64,000 nucleotides of DNA, taken from assembly GCF_000716545.1 (NCBI RefSeq), contig NZ_JNWZ01000033.1:1-64000 (forward strand). The letters are read 5' to 3'. Below the pieces are notes generated by a model. The model did not search any database. It was not told the origin of the DNA and saw only the letters and a program-made list of their open reading frames with translations. A program made the position numbers and the translations under genes. Source of the DNA: Kitasatospora phosalacinea. GTDB lineage: Bacteria; Actinomycetota; Actinomycetes; Streptomycetales; Streptomycetaceae. This document shows positions 54,685-62,934 of the stretch, piece by piece (within the stretch, counting starts at the first letter, position 1; each line of letters begins with the position of its first letter).

Positions 54685-55350
54685 TCAGGGGGAGGGCGGG
54701 GCGAGGGCGCTCCAGCCGTGTTCGAGGAGGTCGAAGGCGCGGACCACGGCGCCGCGGACGTCGGCGTGGGACCGGGCGGCCCGCGGCGCCTCCAGGGCGA
54801 AATGGGCCAGGGCCGTGCAGGCGGGGTCGTCCGCGGGCAGGCCGCTCTCCTCGGCGATCACCGCGGCGAGCGCCGCGGTGTGCCGGAGCCACATGGCCTG
54901 GTGGTAACTGCTCAGGGCGGGCGTGGAGTCGACCAGCCCGATGAAGGCCGTGAAGCGGGGGTCGCCGTCGGCGGCGGCCCGGCGGTGGCGCAGCGCGTGC
55001 TCGCGCAGGGCGGCCGGGACGGACTGGCCGGGGGCCCGCTCGCGGACGGCGGCGAGCAGGTCGGCCTCCAGGTCGGCCTCCTCGTCGAAGACCAGGGCCT
55101 CCTTGGACGGGAAGTGCTTGAACAGCGTGGTGGTGGAGACGTCCGCGGCGTCCGCGATCTCGCGGATGCCGACCTCGTCGTAGCCGCGCTCCAGGAACAG
55201 GCGCAGCGCCGCGTCGGCGATGGCCCGGCGGGTGGCGGCCTTCTTGCGCTCGCGGCGGCCGGGCGGCGGCGGGGGTGGCGGCGGCGGAGACGGAGGGCCC
55301 GGCGGGGCCGGTGGCGGGGGTGGCGGCGGTGGCGGCGGGGTTCCGGGCAT
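54685..55350 (-). CDS. TetR family regulator with a polyproline N-terminus
   Basis: 221 residues. The first 30 are two proline runs (nine to ten residues each) ahead of GRRERKKAATRRAIADAALR and LFLERGYDEVGIREIADAADV, then TTLFKHFPSKEALVF, a complete HTH. The C-terminal domain follows. The ATG at 55350 has no ribosome site but lies 6 bases after a TAGACT -10 element, so translation is likely leaderless and the proline runs are translated. Divergent from the FAD monooxygenase. Confidence 0.85.
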   Translation of the reverse strand: MPGTPPPPPPPPPPAPPGPPSPPPPPPPPPGRRERKKAATRRAIADAALRLFLERGYDEVGIREIADAADVSTTTLFKHFPSKEALVFDEEADLEADLLAAVRERAPGQSVPAALREHALRHRRAAADGDPRFTAFIGLVDSTPALSSYHQAMWLRHTAALAAVIAEESGLPADDPACTALAHFALEAPRAARSHADVRGAVVRAFDLLEHGWSALAPPSP

Positions 55351-55356
55351 GGGGAC

Positions 55357-55407
55357 AGTCTACCCGCCGGGTTGAGGCGGTTCAAAAGTTGAGTCGTTGC
55401 ACTTTTG
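55357..55407 (-). promoter_or_regulatory. Leaderless promoter of the TetR gene with overlapping inverted repeat
   Basis: On the minus strand TTGAAC (55385-55380), a 17-base spacer and TAGACT (55362-55357) precede ATG at 55350 by 6 bases. The inverted repeat CAAAAGT/ACTTTTG (55383-55389, 55401-55407, 11-base spacer) overlaps the -35. AGTCGTTG is also directly repeated at about 55392 and 55410. Fits an autoregulatory operator shared with the monooxygenase. Confidence 0.7.
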
Positions 55408-55468
55408 TAGTCGTTGTGCTCTTCTGGAGGAGCGGCCCGGCCGCACGCCGTCCGAAAGGAGCACCACC

Positions 55469-56635
55469 ATGCCCACCACCCCCGCGTCCACCCCCCGCAT
55501 CGCCGTCATCGGCGCCGGCCCCGGCGGCCTGACCTGCGCCCGCATCCTGCAGCGCCACGGCATCGCCGTCACCGTCCACGACCGCGACCCGGGCCCCGAC
55601 ACCCGGGACCAGGGCGGCACGCTCGACCTGCACGAGGACAACGGCCAACTCGCCCTGCGCGAAGCCGGGCTGCTGGACGACTTCCTCCGCCTGGCCCGCC
55701 CCGAGGGGCAGGAGATGCGCCAACTCGACGCCACCACCGGGGAGATCGGCTTCCACCACGTCCCCGAGGACGGCGAACGCTTCAAGCCGGAGATCGACCG
55801 CGGCCGACTGCGCGGACTCCTGCTCGGCTCGCTCGCCCCGGGCACCGTCCGCTGGGGCCGCACCCTGCGCTCCGTCGAAGGGCCCGCCGCCGGCCCCCGC
55901 CGCCTCCACTTCACCGACGGCACCGTCATCGAGGCCGACCTCGTCATCGGCGCCGACGGCGCCTGGTCCAAGGTCCGCCGCGCCCTCTCCCCGGCCACCC
56001 CCCAGTACACCGGCATCAGCTTCCTCGAAGCCTGGTTCCACGACGTGGACGACCGCCACCCCGACCTCGCCGCACTCGTCGGCCCCGGCAGCACCGCCGC
56101 CGCGGACGGCGAACGCTGCCTGTTCGCCCAGCGCAACGGCGACGACCACATCCGCGCCTACGTCATCCAGCGCGTCCCCGCCGACTGGATCACCGCGGCC
56201 GGCCTCACCGCCCGGGACACCGACGGCATCCGGGCCCTCCTCCTGGACCGCTTCCGCCACTGGGCACCCGCCCTGCGCCGACTCCTCACCGACAACGACG
56301 GCCGCTACGTCGACCGCCCCATCCACGCCCTGCCCGTCCCGCACACCTGGGAACACGACGGCGCCGTCACCCTGCTCGGCGACGCCGCCCACCTCATGCC
56401 CCCGCTGGGCGTCGGCGTCAACCTCGCCCTGCTCGACGCCTGCGAACTCGCCCTCGCCCTGGCCTCGCACGACACCGTCGCCGACGCGGTCCGCGCCTAC
56501 GAGAGGACCATGCTGCCCCGCTCCGCCGAGATGCAGCGCCTGCTCGACGGCGCCGCGGAAGGACTGCTGTCCGACGAACCGCACCAGGGTGGGCCCGAGT
56601 CGTCCGAGCCGTTCGAGCCCTCCGGGGCCCGCTGA
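55469..56635 (+). CDS. FAD-dependent monooxygenase (TetX/aromatic hydroxylase type)
   Basis: 388 residues. GxGxxG motif in RIAVIGAGPGGLTCARILQ, the DG motif in DLVIGADGAWSKVRRAL, and GDAAHLMPPLGVGVNLAL as second FAD motif: the class A flavin monooxygenase pattern, closest to TetX-like oxygenases. Substrate unknown, likely a hydrophobic aromatic or drug-like compound. AAAGGAG precedes ATG at 55469. Likely repressed by the divergent TetR. Confidence 0.88.
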   Translation: MPTTPASTPRIAVIGAGPGGLTCARILQRHGIAVTVHDRDPGPDTRDQGGTLDLHEDNGQLALREAGLLDDFLRLARPEGQEMRQLDATTGEIGFHHVPEDGERFKPEIDRGRLRGLLLGSLAPGTVRWGRTLRSVEGPAAGPRRLHFTDGTVIEADLVIGADGAWSKVRRALSPATPQYTGISFLEAWFHDVDDRHPDLAALVGPGSTAAADGERCLFAQRNGDDHIRAYVIQRVPADWITAAGLTARDTDGIRALLLDRFRHWAPALRRLLTDNDGRYVDRPIHALPVPHTWEHDGAVTLLGDAAHLMPPLGVGVNLALLDACELALALASHDTVADAVRAYERTMLPRSAEMQRLLDGAAEGLLSDEPHQGGPESSEPFEPSGAR

Positions 56636-56819
56636 GCCGGGGTCGGAGCCCGCGTCGAGCGTCGAGACCGGTCCGAGGGAAATTCTTTCCGGGCGGTTGT
56701 CACACTCGGCGCGTGGGCGGGGTCAGTGGAGTGTCCGAGCAAGTACGTCGGAGCGCGGGGCGCGACCAGTGCGCCCCGGTCTTCCGTCAGCTCCCCTTCA
56801 CACCACCCCGGAGTGCCTC

Positions 56820-57167
56820 GTGTCCGTCTCCTACGCCGTTCTCGCCGTCGTCACCGCCGTCTGGGTCGGGTTCTCCGGCGTGTCGCTGGCGCGCCGTGCC
56901 GAGTTCGTGGTCCAGCCGCTCGTCGAGTACGGCGTCCCGCGCTCGTGGTGGGGCCCGCTGGCGTTCGCGAAGCTCGCGGGCGCGGCCGGCGTGCTGATCG
57001 GACTCGCCGTACCCGCCCTGGGTGTCGCCGCCGCGGTGGGTCTGATCCTGTACTTCCTCGGCGCGGTCGTCACCGTCCTGCGGGCCCGCTCCTACAAGAC
57101 CGTGGTCTTCCCGCTGCTCTACCTGGCCCCGGTCGCGGCCACCCTCGGACTCGCTCTCGCTGCCTGA
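56820..57167 (+). CDS. DoxX-like membrane protein
   Basis: 115 residues, four hydrophobic helices. SYAVLAVVTAVWVGFSGVSL, then EYGVPRSWWGPLAFAKLAGA and LILYFLGAVVTVLRARSY fit DoxX-like proteins. GTG at 56820 after GGAG. It stands alone between the monooxygenase and cobM; not related in sequence to the other DoxX-like gene beyond the fold. Confidence 0.8.
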   Translation: MSVSYAVLAVVTAVWVGFSGVSLARRAEFVVQPLVEYGVPRSWWGPLAFAKLAGAAGVLIGLAVPALGVAAAVGLILYFLGAVVTVLRARSYKTVVFPLLYLAPVAATLGLALAA

Positions 57168-57276
57168 GCGCCGTTCGAGCGGGTCCACCGGACAAGCGGC
57201 CGCGCGAGCCGCGTGCTCGACGCCCGGGCGGGCCGGCCGACGGCGGACGGCACGTCGACCGGCGCTCCGACGGAAC

Positions 57277-57312
57277 GCCCCGAGGGGGCACCTCCCAGCC
57301 CCCTCAGGGCCG
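57277..57312. terminator. Imperfect hairpin between convergent genes
   Basis: GCCCCGAGGGGG pairs with CCCCCTCAGGGC (one mismatch) around a loop of about 10 bases, between the DoxX-like stop (57167) and the cobM stop (57354). Confidence 0.5.
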
Positions 57313-57353
57313 GGAGAGCCGCTCCTTGGCGGTGAGGGCCGCCTGACGCGGCA

Positions 57354-58094
57354 CTACCGCGCCCGGGTGGTCGAGTACAGGTGGCTGTCGCGGAACTCCG
57401 TCGCCGCCAGGGTGCGGCCGACGATGATGACGGCGGTGCGCAGCACGCCCGCCGCCTTCACCTGGACGGCGATGTCACCGAGCGTGCCGCGCAGCACCAA
57501 CTCGTCCGGACGGCTGGCCATCGCGACCACCGCCGCCGGGCAGTCCGGCCCGTAGTGCGGCAGCAGCTCCTCGACCACGCTGTCCACGTAGCGGACCGCC
57601 AGGTGCAGCACCAGCAGCGCGCCGCTCCTGCCCAGGACGGCCAGCTCCTCGCCGGGCGGCATCGGCGTCGCCTGCCGGGCCACCCGGGTCAGGATCACCG
57701 TCTGCCCGACCGTCGGCACCGTCAACTCCCGCTTCAGCGCCGCCGCGGCCGCCGCGAACGCGGGCACGCCGGGCACCACCTCGTACGGGATCTCCGCCGC
57801 GTCCAGCCGGCGCATCTGCTCGGCCATCGCCGAGAAGACCGACGGGTCGCCCGAGTGCAGCCGGGCCACGTCCAGGCCCTCGCCGTGCGCGCGGACGATC
57901 TCGGCCAGGATCTGGTCCAGGTCCAGGTTCGCGGTGTCCACCAGCCGGGCGTCCGGCGGGCAGTCGGCCAGCAGCTCCGGCGGCACCAGGCTGCCCGCGT
58001 ACAGGCACACCCCGCAGCGGGCCAGGGTGCGCTGGCCGCGCACCGTGATCAGATCGGCCGCGCCCGGACCGGCACCGATGAAATAGACCGTCAC
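57354..58094 (-). CDS. cobM: Precorrin-4 C11-methyltransferase CobM
   Basis: 246 residues. MTVYFIGAGPGAADLITVRG-type start, YAGSLVPPELLADCPPDARL, LHSGDPSVFSAMAEQMRRLD and VVPGVPAFAAAAAAL are diagnostic. It methylates C11 of precorrin-4. GTG at 58094 overlaps the cobL stop (GTGA) after AGGAGGAGG. Second gene of a cobL-cobM operon 11 kb away from the other cobalamin genes. Confidence 0.95.
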   Translation of the reverse strand: MTVYFIGAGPGAADLITVRGQRTLARCGVCLYAGSLVPPELLADCPPDARLVDTANLDLDQILAEIVRAHGEGLDVARLHSGDPSVFSAMAEQMRRLDAAEIPYEVVPGVPAFAAAAAALKRELTVPTVGQTVILTRVARQATPMPPGEELAVLGRSGALLVLHLAVRYVDSVVEELLPHYGPDCPAAVVAMASRPDELVLRGTLGDIAVQVKAAGVLRTAVIIVGRTLAATEFRDSHLYSTTRAR

Positions 58095-59389
58095 TTCGCT
58101 CCTCCTCCTGCCCCGCCGGACCGTCCGGCGCTCGCCGCTTCGTCCGTGCCCTTGACGACGCTCCACTGGGTCACCGGCATCGCCTGCCGCCACCCCGTGA
58201 ACCCGCCCACCGGCACCGCGTGCGCGACGCCCAGCTTCACCAACTCGCCGCCGTGGCGCCGGTACCACTGCGTCAGCAGCGCCTCCGACTCCAGCGTCAC
58301 CGTGTTCGCCACCAGCCGCCCGCCCGGGCCGAGCGCCGCCCAGCAGGCCTCCAGCACCCCCGGCACCGTCAACCCGCCGCCGACGAACACCGCGTCCGGA
58401 CGGCCGAGTTCGGGCCCCGACCCGGCCAGCTCCAGCAGCGCCGCCGGCGCCGCACCCCGGACGACCCGCAGCCGGGGCACCCCGAGCGCCGCCGCGTTGC
58501 GGGCGATCCGCTCCGCCCGCACCGCGTCCCGCTCCACGCTGACCGCCCGGCAACTGCGGTGCGCCCGGAGCCACTCGATGCCGATCGACCCCGAGCCGCC
58601 GCCCACGTCCCACAGCAGCTCGCCCGGGGCCGGGCCGAGCGCCGCCAACGTCGCCGCCCGAATGTGACGCTTCGTCAATTGGCCGTCCGACTCGAAGAGT
58701 TCGTCCCGCAGGCCGGAAACGAGCTGCTGTCGAGGGGCGTCCGGCGCGACGGCCGGGTCGCGCACGCAGTCGACCGCCAGCAGGTTCAGCGGATCGCCCG
58801 GCGGCAGCGACCAGCCCGCCGCCACGCCCTCGCGCACCGCCTCCGCCGGACCGCCCAACTGCTCCAACACCCGTACCCGGCTCGGACCGTAGCCCCGGTC
58901 CGCCAGCAGCCCCGCCACCCGCGCGGGCGTCGACGCGTCCGCGCTCAGCACCAGCAGCCGACGGCCCGGGTACAGCGCCGCGTGCAGCGACTCCAGCGGC
59001 CGGCCCACCAGCGTCACCACCTCGGTCTCCTCCACCGGCCAGCCCAGCCGGGCGCACGCCAGCGACACCGAGGACGGATGCGGCAGCACCCGCAGCGAAC
59101 CCGCCGGGACGCCGCACTCCAGCAGCGTCCGGCCGATCCCGTGGAACATCGGGTCACCGCTGGCCAGCACCGCCAGCCGCCGCCCCGCGAACCGCGCCAG
59201 CAGCCCCGGCACCGAGGGCCGCAGCGGGGACGGCCACGGCACCCGATCCGCCGTCACCTCCGCCGGCAGCAGCCCCAACTGGCGCGCCCCGCCGAGCACC
59301 ACCTCCGCCGCGCCCAGCGCCTCCCGCGCCGCGTCCGGGAGCCCCCGCCAGCCGTCCGCACCCACCCCCACGACGGTGATCGCAGACAC
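58091..59389 (-). CDS. cobL: Precorrin-6Y C5,15-methyltransferase (decarboxylating) CobL
   Basis: 432 residues, both CobL halves fused (CbiE-CbiT type). CbiE part: ITVVGVGADGWRGLPDAARE, VLASGDPMFHGIGRTLL. CbiT part from about 235: TKRHIRAATLAALGPAPGEL, WDVGGGSGSIGIEWLR and VSVERDAVRAERIARNAA. It methylates C5 and C15 and decarboxylates. GTG at 59389 lies 6 bases after GAGGAG; a TTG at 59395 has no spacing for it. No riboswitch upstream. Confidence 0.95.
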   Translation of the reverse strand: MSAITVVGVGADGWRGLPDAAREALGAAEVVLGGARQLGLLPAEVTADRVPWPSPLRPSVPGLLARFAGRRLAVLASGDPMFHGIGRTLLECGVPAGSLRVLPHPSSVSLACARLGWPVEETEVVTLVGRPLESLHAALYPGRRLLVLSADASTPARVAGLLADRGYGPSRVRVLEQLGGPAEAVREGVAAGWSLPPGDPLNLLAVDCVRDPAVAPDAPRQQLVSGLRDELFESDGQLTKRHIRAATLAALGPAPGELLWDVGGGSGSIGIEWLRAHRSCRAVSVERDAVRAERIARNAAALGVPRLRVVRGAAPAALLELAGSGPELGRPDAVFVGGGLTVPGVLEACWAALGPGGRLVANTVTLESEALLTQWYRRHGGELVKLGVAHAVPVGGFTGWRQAMPVTQWSVVKGTDEAASAGRSGGAGGGAK

Positions 59390-59548
59390 GCGCAACTCCT
59401 CACGGCTCGGGTACGGGGCAGCCGCAGCCTACCCGCAACCGGCCGCCGTACCCGCCGCGAGCTGCGGAGATCCACCGTGCGACATTGGCCACACCGGTGC
59501 GTGCGGGGGAGGGGGCGACGGGCACGGAGCCCGGCCGGGCCGACCGGT

Positions 59549-59995
59549 TCAGCCGAGGTCGTCGGCGGCCCGCCGCAGCGCCCGGGCCGCGCGGTCCAGG
59601 AAGCCCCGGAACTGCTCCTGCTCGGCCTCGGTGAACTCGTCGGCCAGGCACTGCTCGACCTCGGTGGCGCGCTCGTCGGCCAGCTCCAGGGCGGCCCGGC
59701 CACTGTCGGTCAGCCGGGTCTCCAGCACGTTGCGGTGCCAGCGGTGCGGCGCCCGCTCCACCAACCCGCGCTCGGTCAGGTGCCGGAGCAGCACGGCCAT
59801 CGCCTGCGGAGTCACCTGGCAGGACCTGGCCAGCCCCGCCCCGCTGATGCCCGGGCTGTCGGCCAGCACGTACAGCGCCGCGTACTGCGCCACCGTCAGC
59901 CCGGCGGGCTCCAGTGCGATGCGCTTCGCGGCCATCAACTCCTGGTCGGCCTGGTGCAGATCGATGCCGATGCGGTCAGTGGCGGGCATTCCCAT
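59549..59995 (-). CDS. MarR family regulator
   Basis: 148 residues. Helices before the winged helix (AGLTVAQYAALYVLADSPGI), recognition region SCQVTPQAMAVLLRHLTERGLVER, wing HRNVLETRLTDSGRAAL. ATG at 59995 (or 59989), without a good ribosome site. It probably controls itself and the divergent hydrolase through repeats at 60021-60057. Confidence 0.88.
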   Translation of the reverse strand: MGMPATDRIGIDLHQADQELMAAKRIALEPAGLTVAQYAALYVLADSPGISGAGLARSCQVTPQAMAVLLRHLTERGLVERAPHRWHRNVLETRLTDSGRAALELADERATEVEQCLADEFTEAEQEQFRGFLDRAARALRRAADDLG

Positions 59996-60020
59996 GCGGC
60001 GATGCTACAGGGCGGGCGAC

Positions 60021-60063
60021 ATCAATCAGTATCGTTGACAGTCGTCAATGTATTGATGATGAT
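60021..60063 (+). promoter_or_regulatory. Promoter with nested inverted repeats, likely MarR operator
   Basis: TTGAC/GTCAA (60035-60039, 60044-60048) is nested within ATCAAT/ATTGAT (60021-60026, 60052-60057). TTGACA at 60035-60040 could be a -35 with GATGAT at 60058-60063 as -10 (17 bases). This AT-rich island is the only one in the MarR/hydrolase gap. Confidence 0.6.
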
Positions 60064-60172
60064 GAGGCGTGTTGATGTCGCCGCCGCTGCTACCGCTGCT
60101 GCTACCGCCGCCGGTGTGACCGCCGCTGCTGTCGCCGTGGCCGCGCCGCCACCCCCTCGATCGATTTGTTGA
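60056..60172 (+). CDS. Ala-rich 38-residue mini-ORF
   Basis: Begins with three consecutive ATGs (60056, 60059, 60062) right after the promoter-like region; reads MMMRRVDVAAAATAAATAAG and ends PPPPRSIC. Mostly Ala, Thr and Val, from a GCTGCTACC-like triplet repeat. Looks like a short hydrophobic leader. No ribosome site. Its stop is 47 bp before the hydrolase start. Could be a leader peptide or only repeat DNA. Confidence 0.3.
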   Translation: MMMRRVDVAAAATAAATAAGVTAAAVAVAAPPPPRSIC

Positions 60173-60219
60173 CTTGTCGCCCAGGTGGCTCCGCCACGTT
60201 CCGGAGGACCGTTCCGCCC

Positions 60220-61479
60220 ATGACCGACCTCTCCTTCCTCAACACCCCCGGCGCGGCCGCCGGGTTCGTCGCCGAGACCCGCCCGCGCGCCCACGGCGCC
60301 GGCATCGACCCGTACGAGTACGACCGCGTCACCGCGGCGGTCGACTCGCTACCGCACTGGCCCGACGCCTGCCGGGCGGCCGCCCTCGCCCACCAGGCCC
60401 GGGCCGAGCGGGCCGCCGGGCGCGGCCGCCACCGGACGGCCGGGCACCACCACCGGCTCGCCGCCCGCTGGTTCCACCTCGCCGCCCTGCTGCCGGACCC
60501 GGACCGGGAGCGCGCCGCCGCCGTCGCCGCCGAGGCCGACCGGTCGATGGGCGACTACCTCGCGCTGCTCGAACCCCGGGCCCGGCGGATCTCCGGCCCG
60601 GACTACGCGGGCTGGCTGCGCCTGCCCCGGGAGGAGGCGCGACGGGAGGGGGCGGGCACTCCGCTGGTGGTGCTGGTGCCCGGCATGGACTCCTCGAAGG
60701 AGGAGTTCCACCGGCCGGCCGACGCACTGCTCGACCGCGGACTGGCGGTCCTGGCCGTCGACGGCCCGGGGCAGGGCGTCCTGGCCGCCGGCCCCGCGCT
60801 CGGCCCCGACCACCGGCACGCGCTCGGCCGCGCCCTGGACCACGCTTTGGACCACGCCCTCGACGGTGCCCCGGACCACGCACCGGGCCGGGTTCCGGCC
60901 GACGAGGCGACTGGCGGGGCGATCGACCCCGACCGGATCGCCGTCATCGGGCTCAGCCTCGGCGGCTACCTCGCCGCCGACTTCGCCGCCCACGACCCGC
61001 GCGTCCGGGCGGCCGCCCTGGTCAGCGCCCCGTACCGGCTGGACTGGGACGCGCTCGTCCCGTTCGTCACCGCCACCCTCACCCGGCGCTGCGGCGACGA
61101 GACGGCCGCCCGCGCCTTCGCCGCACGGCTCGACCTGGCCGCCCTGGCGCCCCGGCTGCGCCGCCTCCCCCTGCTCCTGGTCGAAGGCGGCCGGGACCGC
61201 ATCCCGGGCGTCACCAACGCCGACGCCCTCACCGCCGACCTCCCGCACGCCGAACCGCTCCGCGTCCCGCACGGCAACCACCTCCTCGGCAACGCCCTCC
61301 CGGACTGGCTCCCCGACACCGCCGACTGGCTCGCGGACGCCCTGGCGGCCGCCGCACCGCCTGCGGCGCGGGGCGGGCGGCCCGAGGGTCAGAGCACCAC
61401 GGTCTCTTCCGTGACCATGACCGCCACCGAATCCAGGTCGATGAACTCGCTCTCGTCCGGATTCACCAACTCCCGGTAG
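60220..61479 (+). CDS. Alpha/beta hydrolase, DHPON hydrolase/DUF1100-like family
   Basis: 419 residues. Helical N-terminal cap region (1-140), then TPLVVLVPGMDSSKEEFHRP, the nucleophile elbow IAVIGLSLGGYLAADFA (Ser about 251), LLLVEGGRDRIPGV with Asp and a His in RVPHGNHLLGN. An insert with LDHALDHALDGAPDHAPGR repeats lies between 205 and 225. The last 30 residues run antisense through the 3' end of the EthD gene, so the natural C-terminus may once have been earlier. C-C bond or ester hydrolase; substrate unknown. Confidence 0.85.
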   Translation: MTDLSFLNTPGAAAGFVAETRPRAHGAGIDPYEYDRVTAAVDSLPHWPDACRAAALAHQARAERAAGRGRHRTAGHHHRLAARWFHLAALLPDPDRERAAAVAAEADRSMGDYLALLEPRARRISGPDYAGWLRLPREEARREGAGTPLVVLVPGMDSSKEEFHRPADALLDRGLAVLAVDGPGQGVLAAGPALGPDHRHALGRALDHALDHALDGAPDHAPGRVPADEATGGAIDPDRIAVIGLSLGGYLAADFAAHDPRVRAAALVSAPYRLDWDALVPFVTATLTRRCGDETAARAFAARLDLAALAPRLRRLPLLLVEGGRDRIPGVTNADALTADLPHAEPLRVPHGNHLLGNALPDWLPDTADWLADALAAAAPPAARGGRPEGQSTTVSSVTMTATESRSMNSLSSGFTNSR

Positions 61480-61724
61480 TTCCTGGACGTGAAGAAGGCG
61501 TCGTGGTCCGCCCAGCTCTCGAACCAGATCTCGGTGAGTCCGTCGTAGGCCGGGTTCGGGTAGCCCTGGGCGGGGACCGGGTGGGAGACGGTGTACTTCT
61601 TCACGTACTGCCGCGCCTCCGGAATGGAGGTGAACAACGGAGCGTGGCGGCCCCGGTGGTGCTCGACGAATTCCTCGAACGTCATTCCGCCGGCGCGGTT
61701 GATCAGGAAGGCGAACTTGATCAC
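61389..61724 (-). CDS. EthD domain-containing protein
   Basis: 111 residues, ferredoxin-like dimeric alpha-beta barrel. MIKFAFLINRAGGMTFEEFVE, HHRGRHAPLFTSIPEARQYVK and the C-terminal LTEIWFESWADHDAFF are EthD-like. The family includes small proteins linked to ether or polyketide oxidation. Divergent from the MerR gene and likely activated by it. Its 3' end overlaps the hydrolase by 91 bp. Confidence 0.82.
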   Translation of the reverse strand: MIKFAFLINRAGGMTFEEFVEHHRGRHAPLFTSIPEARQYVKKYTVSHPVPAQGYPNPAYDGLTEIWFESWADHDAFFTSRNYRELVNPDESEFIDLDSVAVMVTEETVVL

Positions 61725-61772
61725 GGACTTCTCCCTCTCGTGTTCTCGCGGATGGGGCGGGTCGCGGCCACG

Positions 61773-61803
61773 GGGTTAACCTAAACGCTCACATCGATGT
61801 CAG
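61773..61803 (-). promoter_or_regulatory. MerR-type promoter with long spacer
   Basis: On the minus strand CTGACA (61803-61798) and TAACCC (61778-61773) are 19 bases apart, the overlong spacer that MerR regulators act on. ACATCGATGT (61791-61800) is a perfect 10-bp palindrome inside it. It would drive the EthD gene, and the MerR gene lies on the other side. Confidence 0.4.
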
Positions 61804-61842
61804 GGGCAAGTCGCGGTGACCCGGCGCACACGAGGGGTTGAG

Positions 61843-62259
61843 ATGCGGATCGGTGAACTGGCCGTCCGGACGGGGGCGAGCCCTCGCTCGTTGCGCTACT
61901 ACGAGCAGCAGGGGCTGCTGGTCAGCGCGAGAACTCCGAGCGGCCAGCGGTGCTACGGCGACGAGCACGTCCAGCGGGTGGCACTGATCAGGACGTTCCT
62001 GGCCGCCGGCATGTCCAGCAGAACCATCGCCCGGTTGGTCCCCTGCATGAAGCGGCCCACCATGGACGGCGCCCGGCGGGCTTCGGCGGTGATGAGCCAG
62101 GAGCGGGCCCGTCTCTCCTCCGAGATCGACAGCCTGGCCGCCGCCCGGGAGGCGCTTGACCACTTGATCGAGGTCAACCGGACGTTCATGGCGGACGCGG
62201 CGGACGCGGCGGACGGTTCGGGCGCCGGAGGAGCCGGAGGCGCCGGAGGGACCGGGTGA
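61843..62259 (+). CDS. MerR family regulator
   Basis: 138 residues. MRIGELAVRTGASPRSLRYY, EQQGLLVSARTPSGQRCY and VQRVALIRTFLAAGMSSRTI make a complete MerR DNA-binding domain, followed by the coiled coil (SSEIDSLAAAREALDHLIE). C-terminal tail of Ala/Gly/Asp repeats (ADAADAADGSGAGGAGGAGG). No Cys-rich metal site is obvious, so the signal is probably organic. ATG at 61843 after GAGGGG. Confidence 0.88.
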   Translation: MRIGELAVRTGASPRSLRYYEQQGLLVSARTPSGQRCYGDEHVQRVALIRTFLAAGMSSRTIARLVPCMKRPTMDGARRASAVMSQERARLSSEIDSLAAAREALDHLIEVNRTFMADAADAADGSGAGGAGGAGGTG

Positions 62260-62290
62260 GGGGGCGGCGCGGGGCGGGCAGAATGCGGGG

Positions 62291-62848
62291 ATGGAGTCGC
62301 TCCCGTCGTCCCGACCGTCCTCGCCGCCGTGGCTGTACCTCGACGTCGACGGTCCGCTGATCCCGTTCGGCGGGCCGGCCGGGAGCCACCCGGAGCATCT
62401 GTCGGAGCGCCGGATTCGCGAGGTGCTGGGCGCGGAGGCCGCCGGGCACCCGCTGCTGGCCAGGCTCGACCCCCGGTGCGGGGCGCGGATCGCGGCGCTG
62501 CCCTGCCGGCCGGTGTGGGCCACCACCTGGGGGTACGAGGCCAACATCCGCGTCGCGCCGCTGCTCGGACTGCCGCGACTGCCCGTGCTGGAGGAGCCGG
62601 ACGAGGCGGAGGCGCCCCACCGTTCGGACGCCCTGCCGCCCGGGGTGCACTGGAAGACGCCGCTACTGGTGGACCACGCGGGCGGGACGGCGTTCGCCTG
62701 GGTGGACGACGAGATCGGGACGGCCGACCGGGAGTGGGTGGCGGCCCACCACCCGGGGCCCGCGCTGCTGCTGAGGATCGACCCCGGGGTGGGGCTGACG
62801 GACGGGGATCTCACCGCCCTGGAGGAGTGGCTGCCCGCGCCGCAGTGA
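62291..62848 (+). CDS. HAD-like domain protein
   Basis: 185 residues. WLYLDVDGPLIPFGGP is HAD motif I (DxD), VWATTWGYEANIRVAPLLGL resembles motif II, and FAWVDDEIGTADREW is the acidic motif IV. A phosphatase fold without a clear cap domain. Related small HAD proteins are common in actinomycetes, with unknown substrates. ATG at 62291, start spacing of 31 bp after the MerR stop. Confidence 0.8.
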   Translation: MESLPSSRPSSPPWLYLDVDGPLIPFGGPAGSHPEHLSERRIREVLGAEAAGHPLLARLDPRCGARIAALPCRPVWATTWGYEANIRVAPLLGLPRLPVLEEPDEAEAPHRSDALPPGVHWKTPLLVDHAGGTAFAWVDDEIGTADREWVAAHHPGPALLLRIDPGVGLTDGDLTALEEWLPAPQ

Positions 62849-62934
62849 ACGGGCGGGGGCGGCTGGCGAGCGGGCCGAGCGGGCCGGGTCCCCTGCCGGC
62901 GCGTCGAGCGGGGAAGGGGACGGCCGGGTCGGCG

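Noticed and set aside
53337..57167. Mobile element or horizontally acquired island between the cobalamin blocks
   Set aside because: No integrase, transposase, terminal repeats or attachment duplications were seen, and codon use looks like the rest of the window; only the split of cob genes hints at insertion.
59390..59548. Second cobalamin riboswitch upstream of cobL
   Set aside because: No B12 box or GCCACTG element on the minus strand in this gap.
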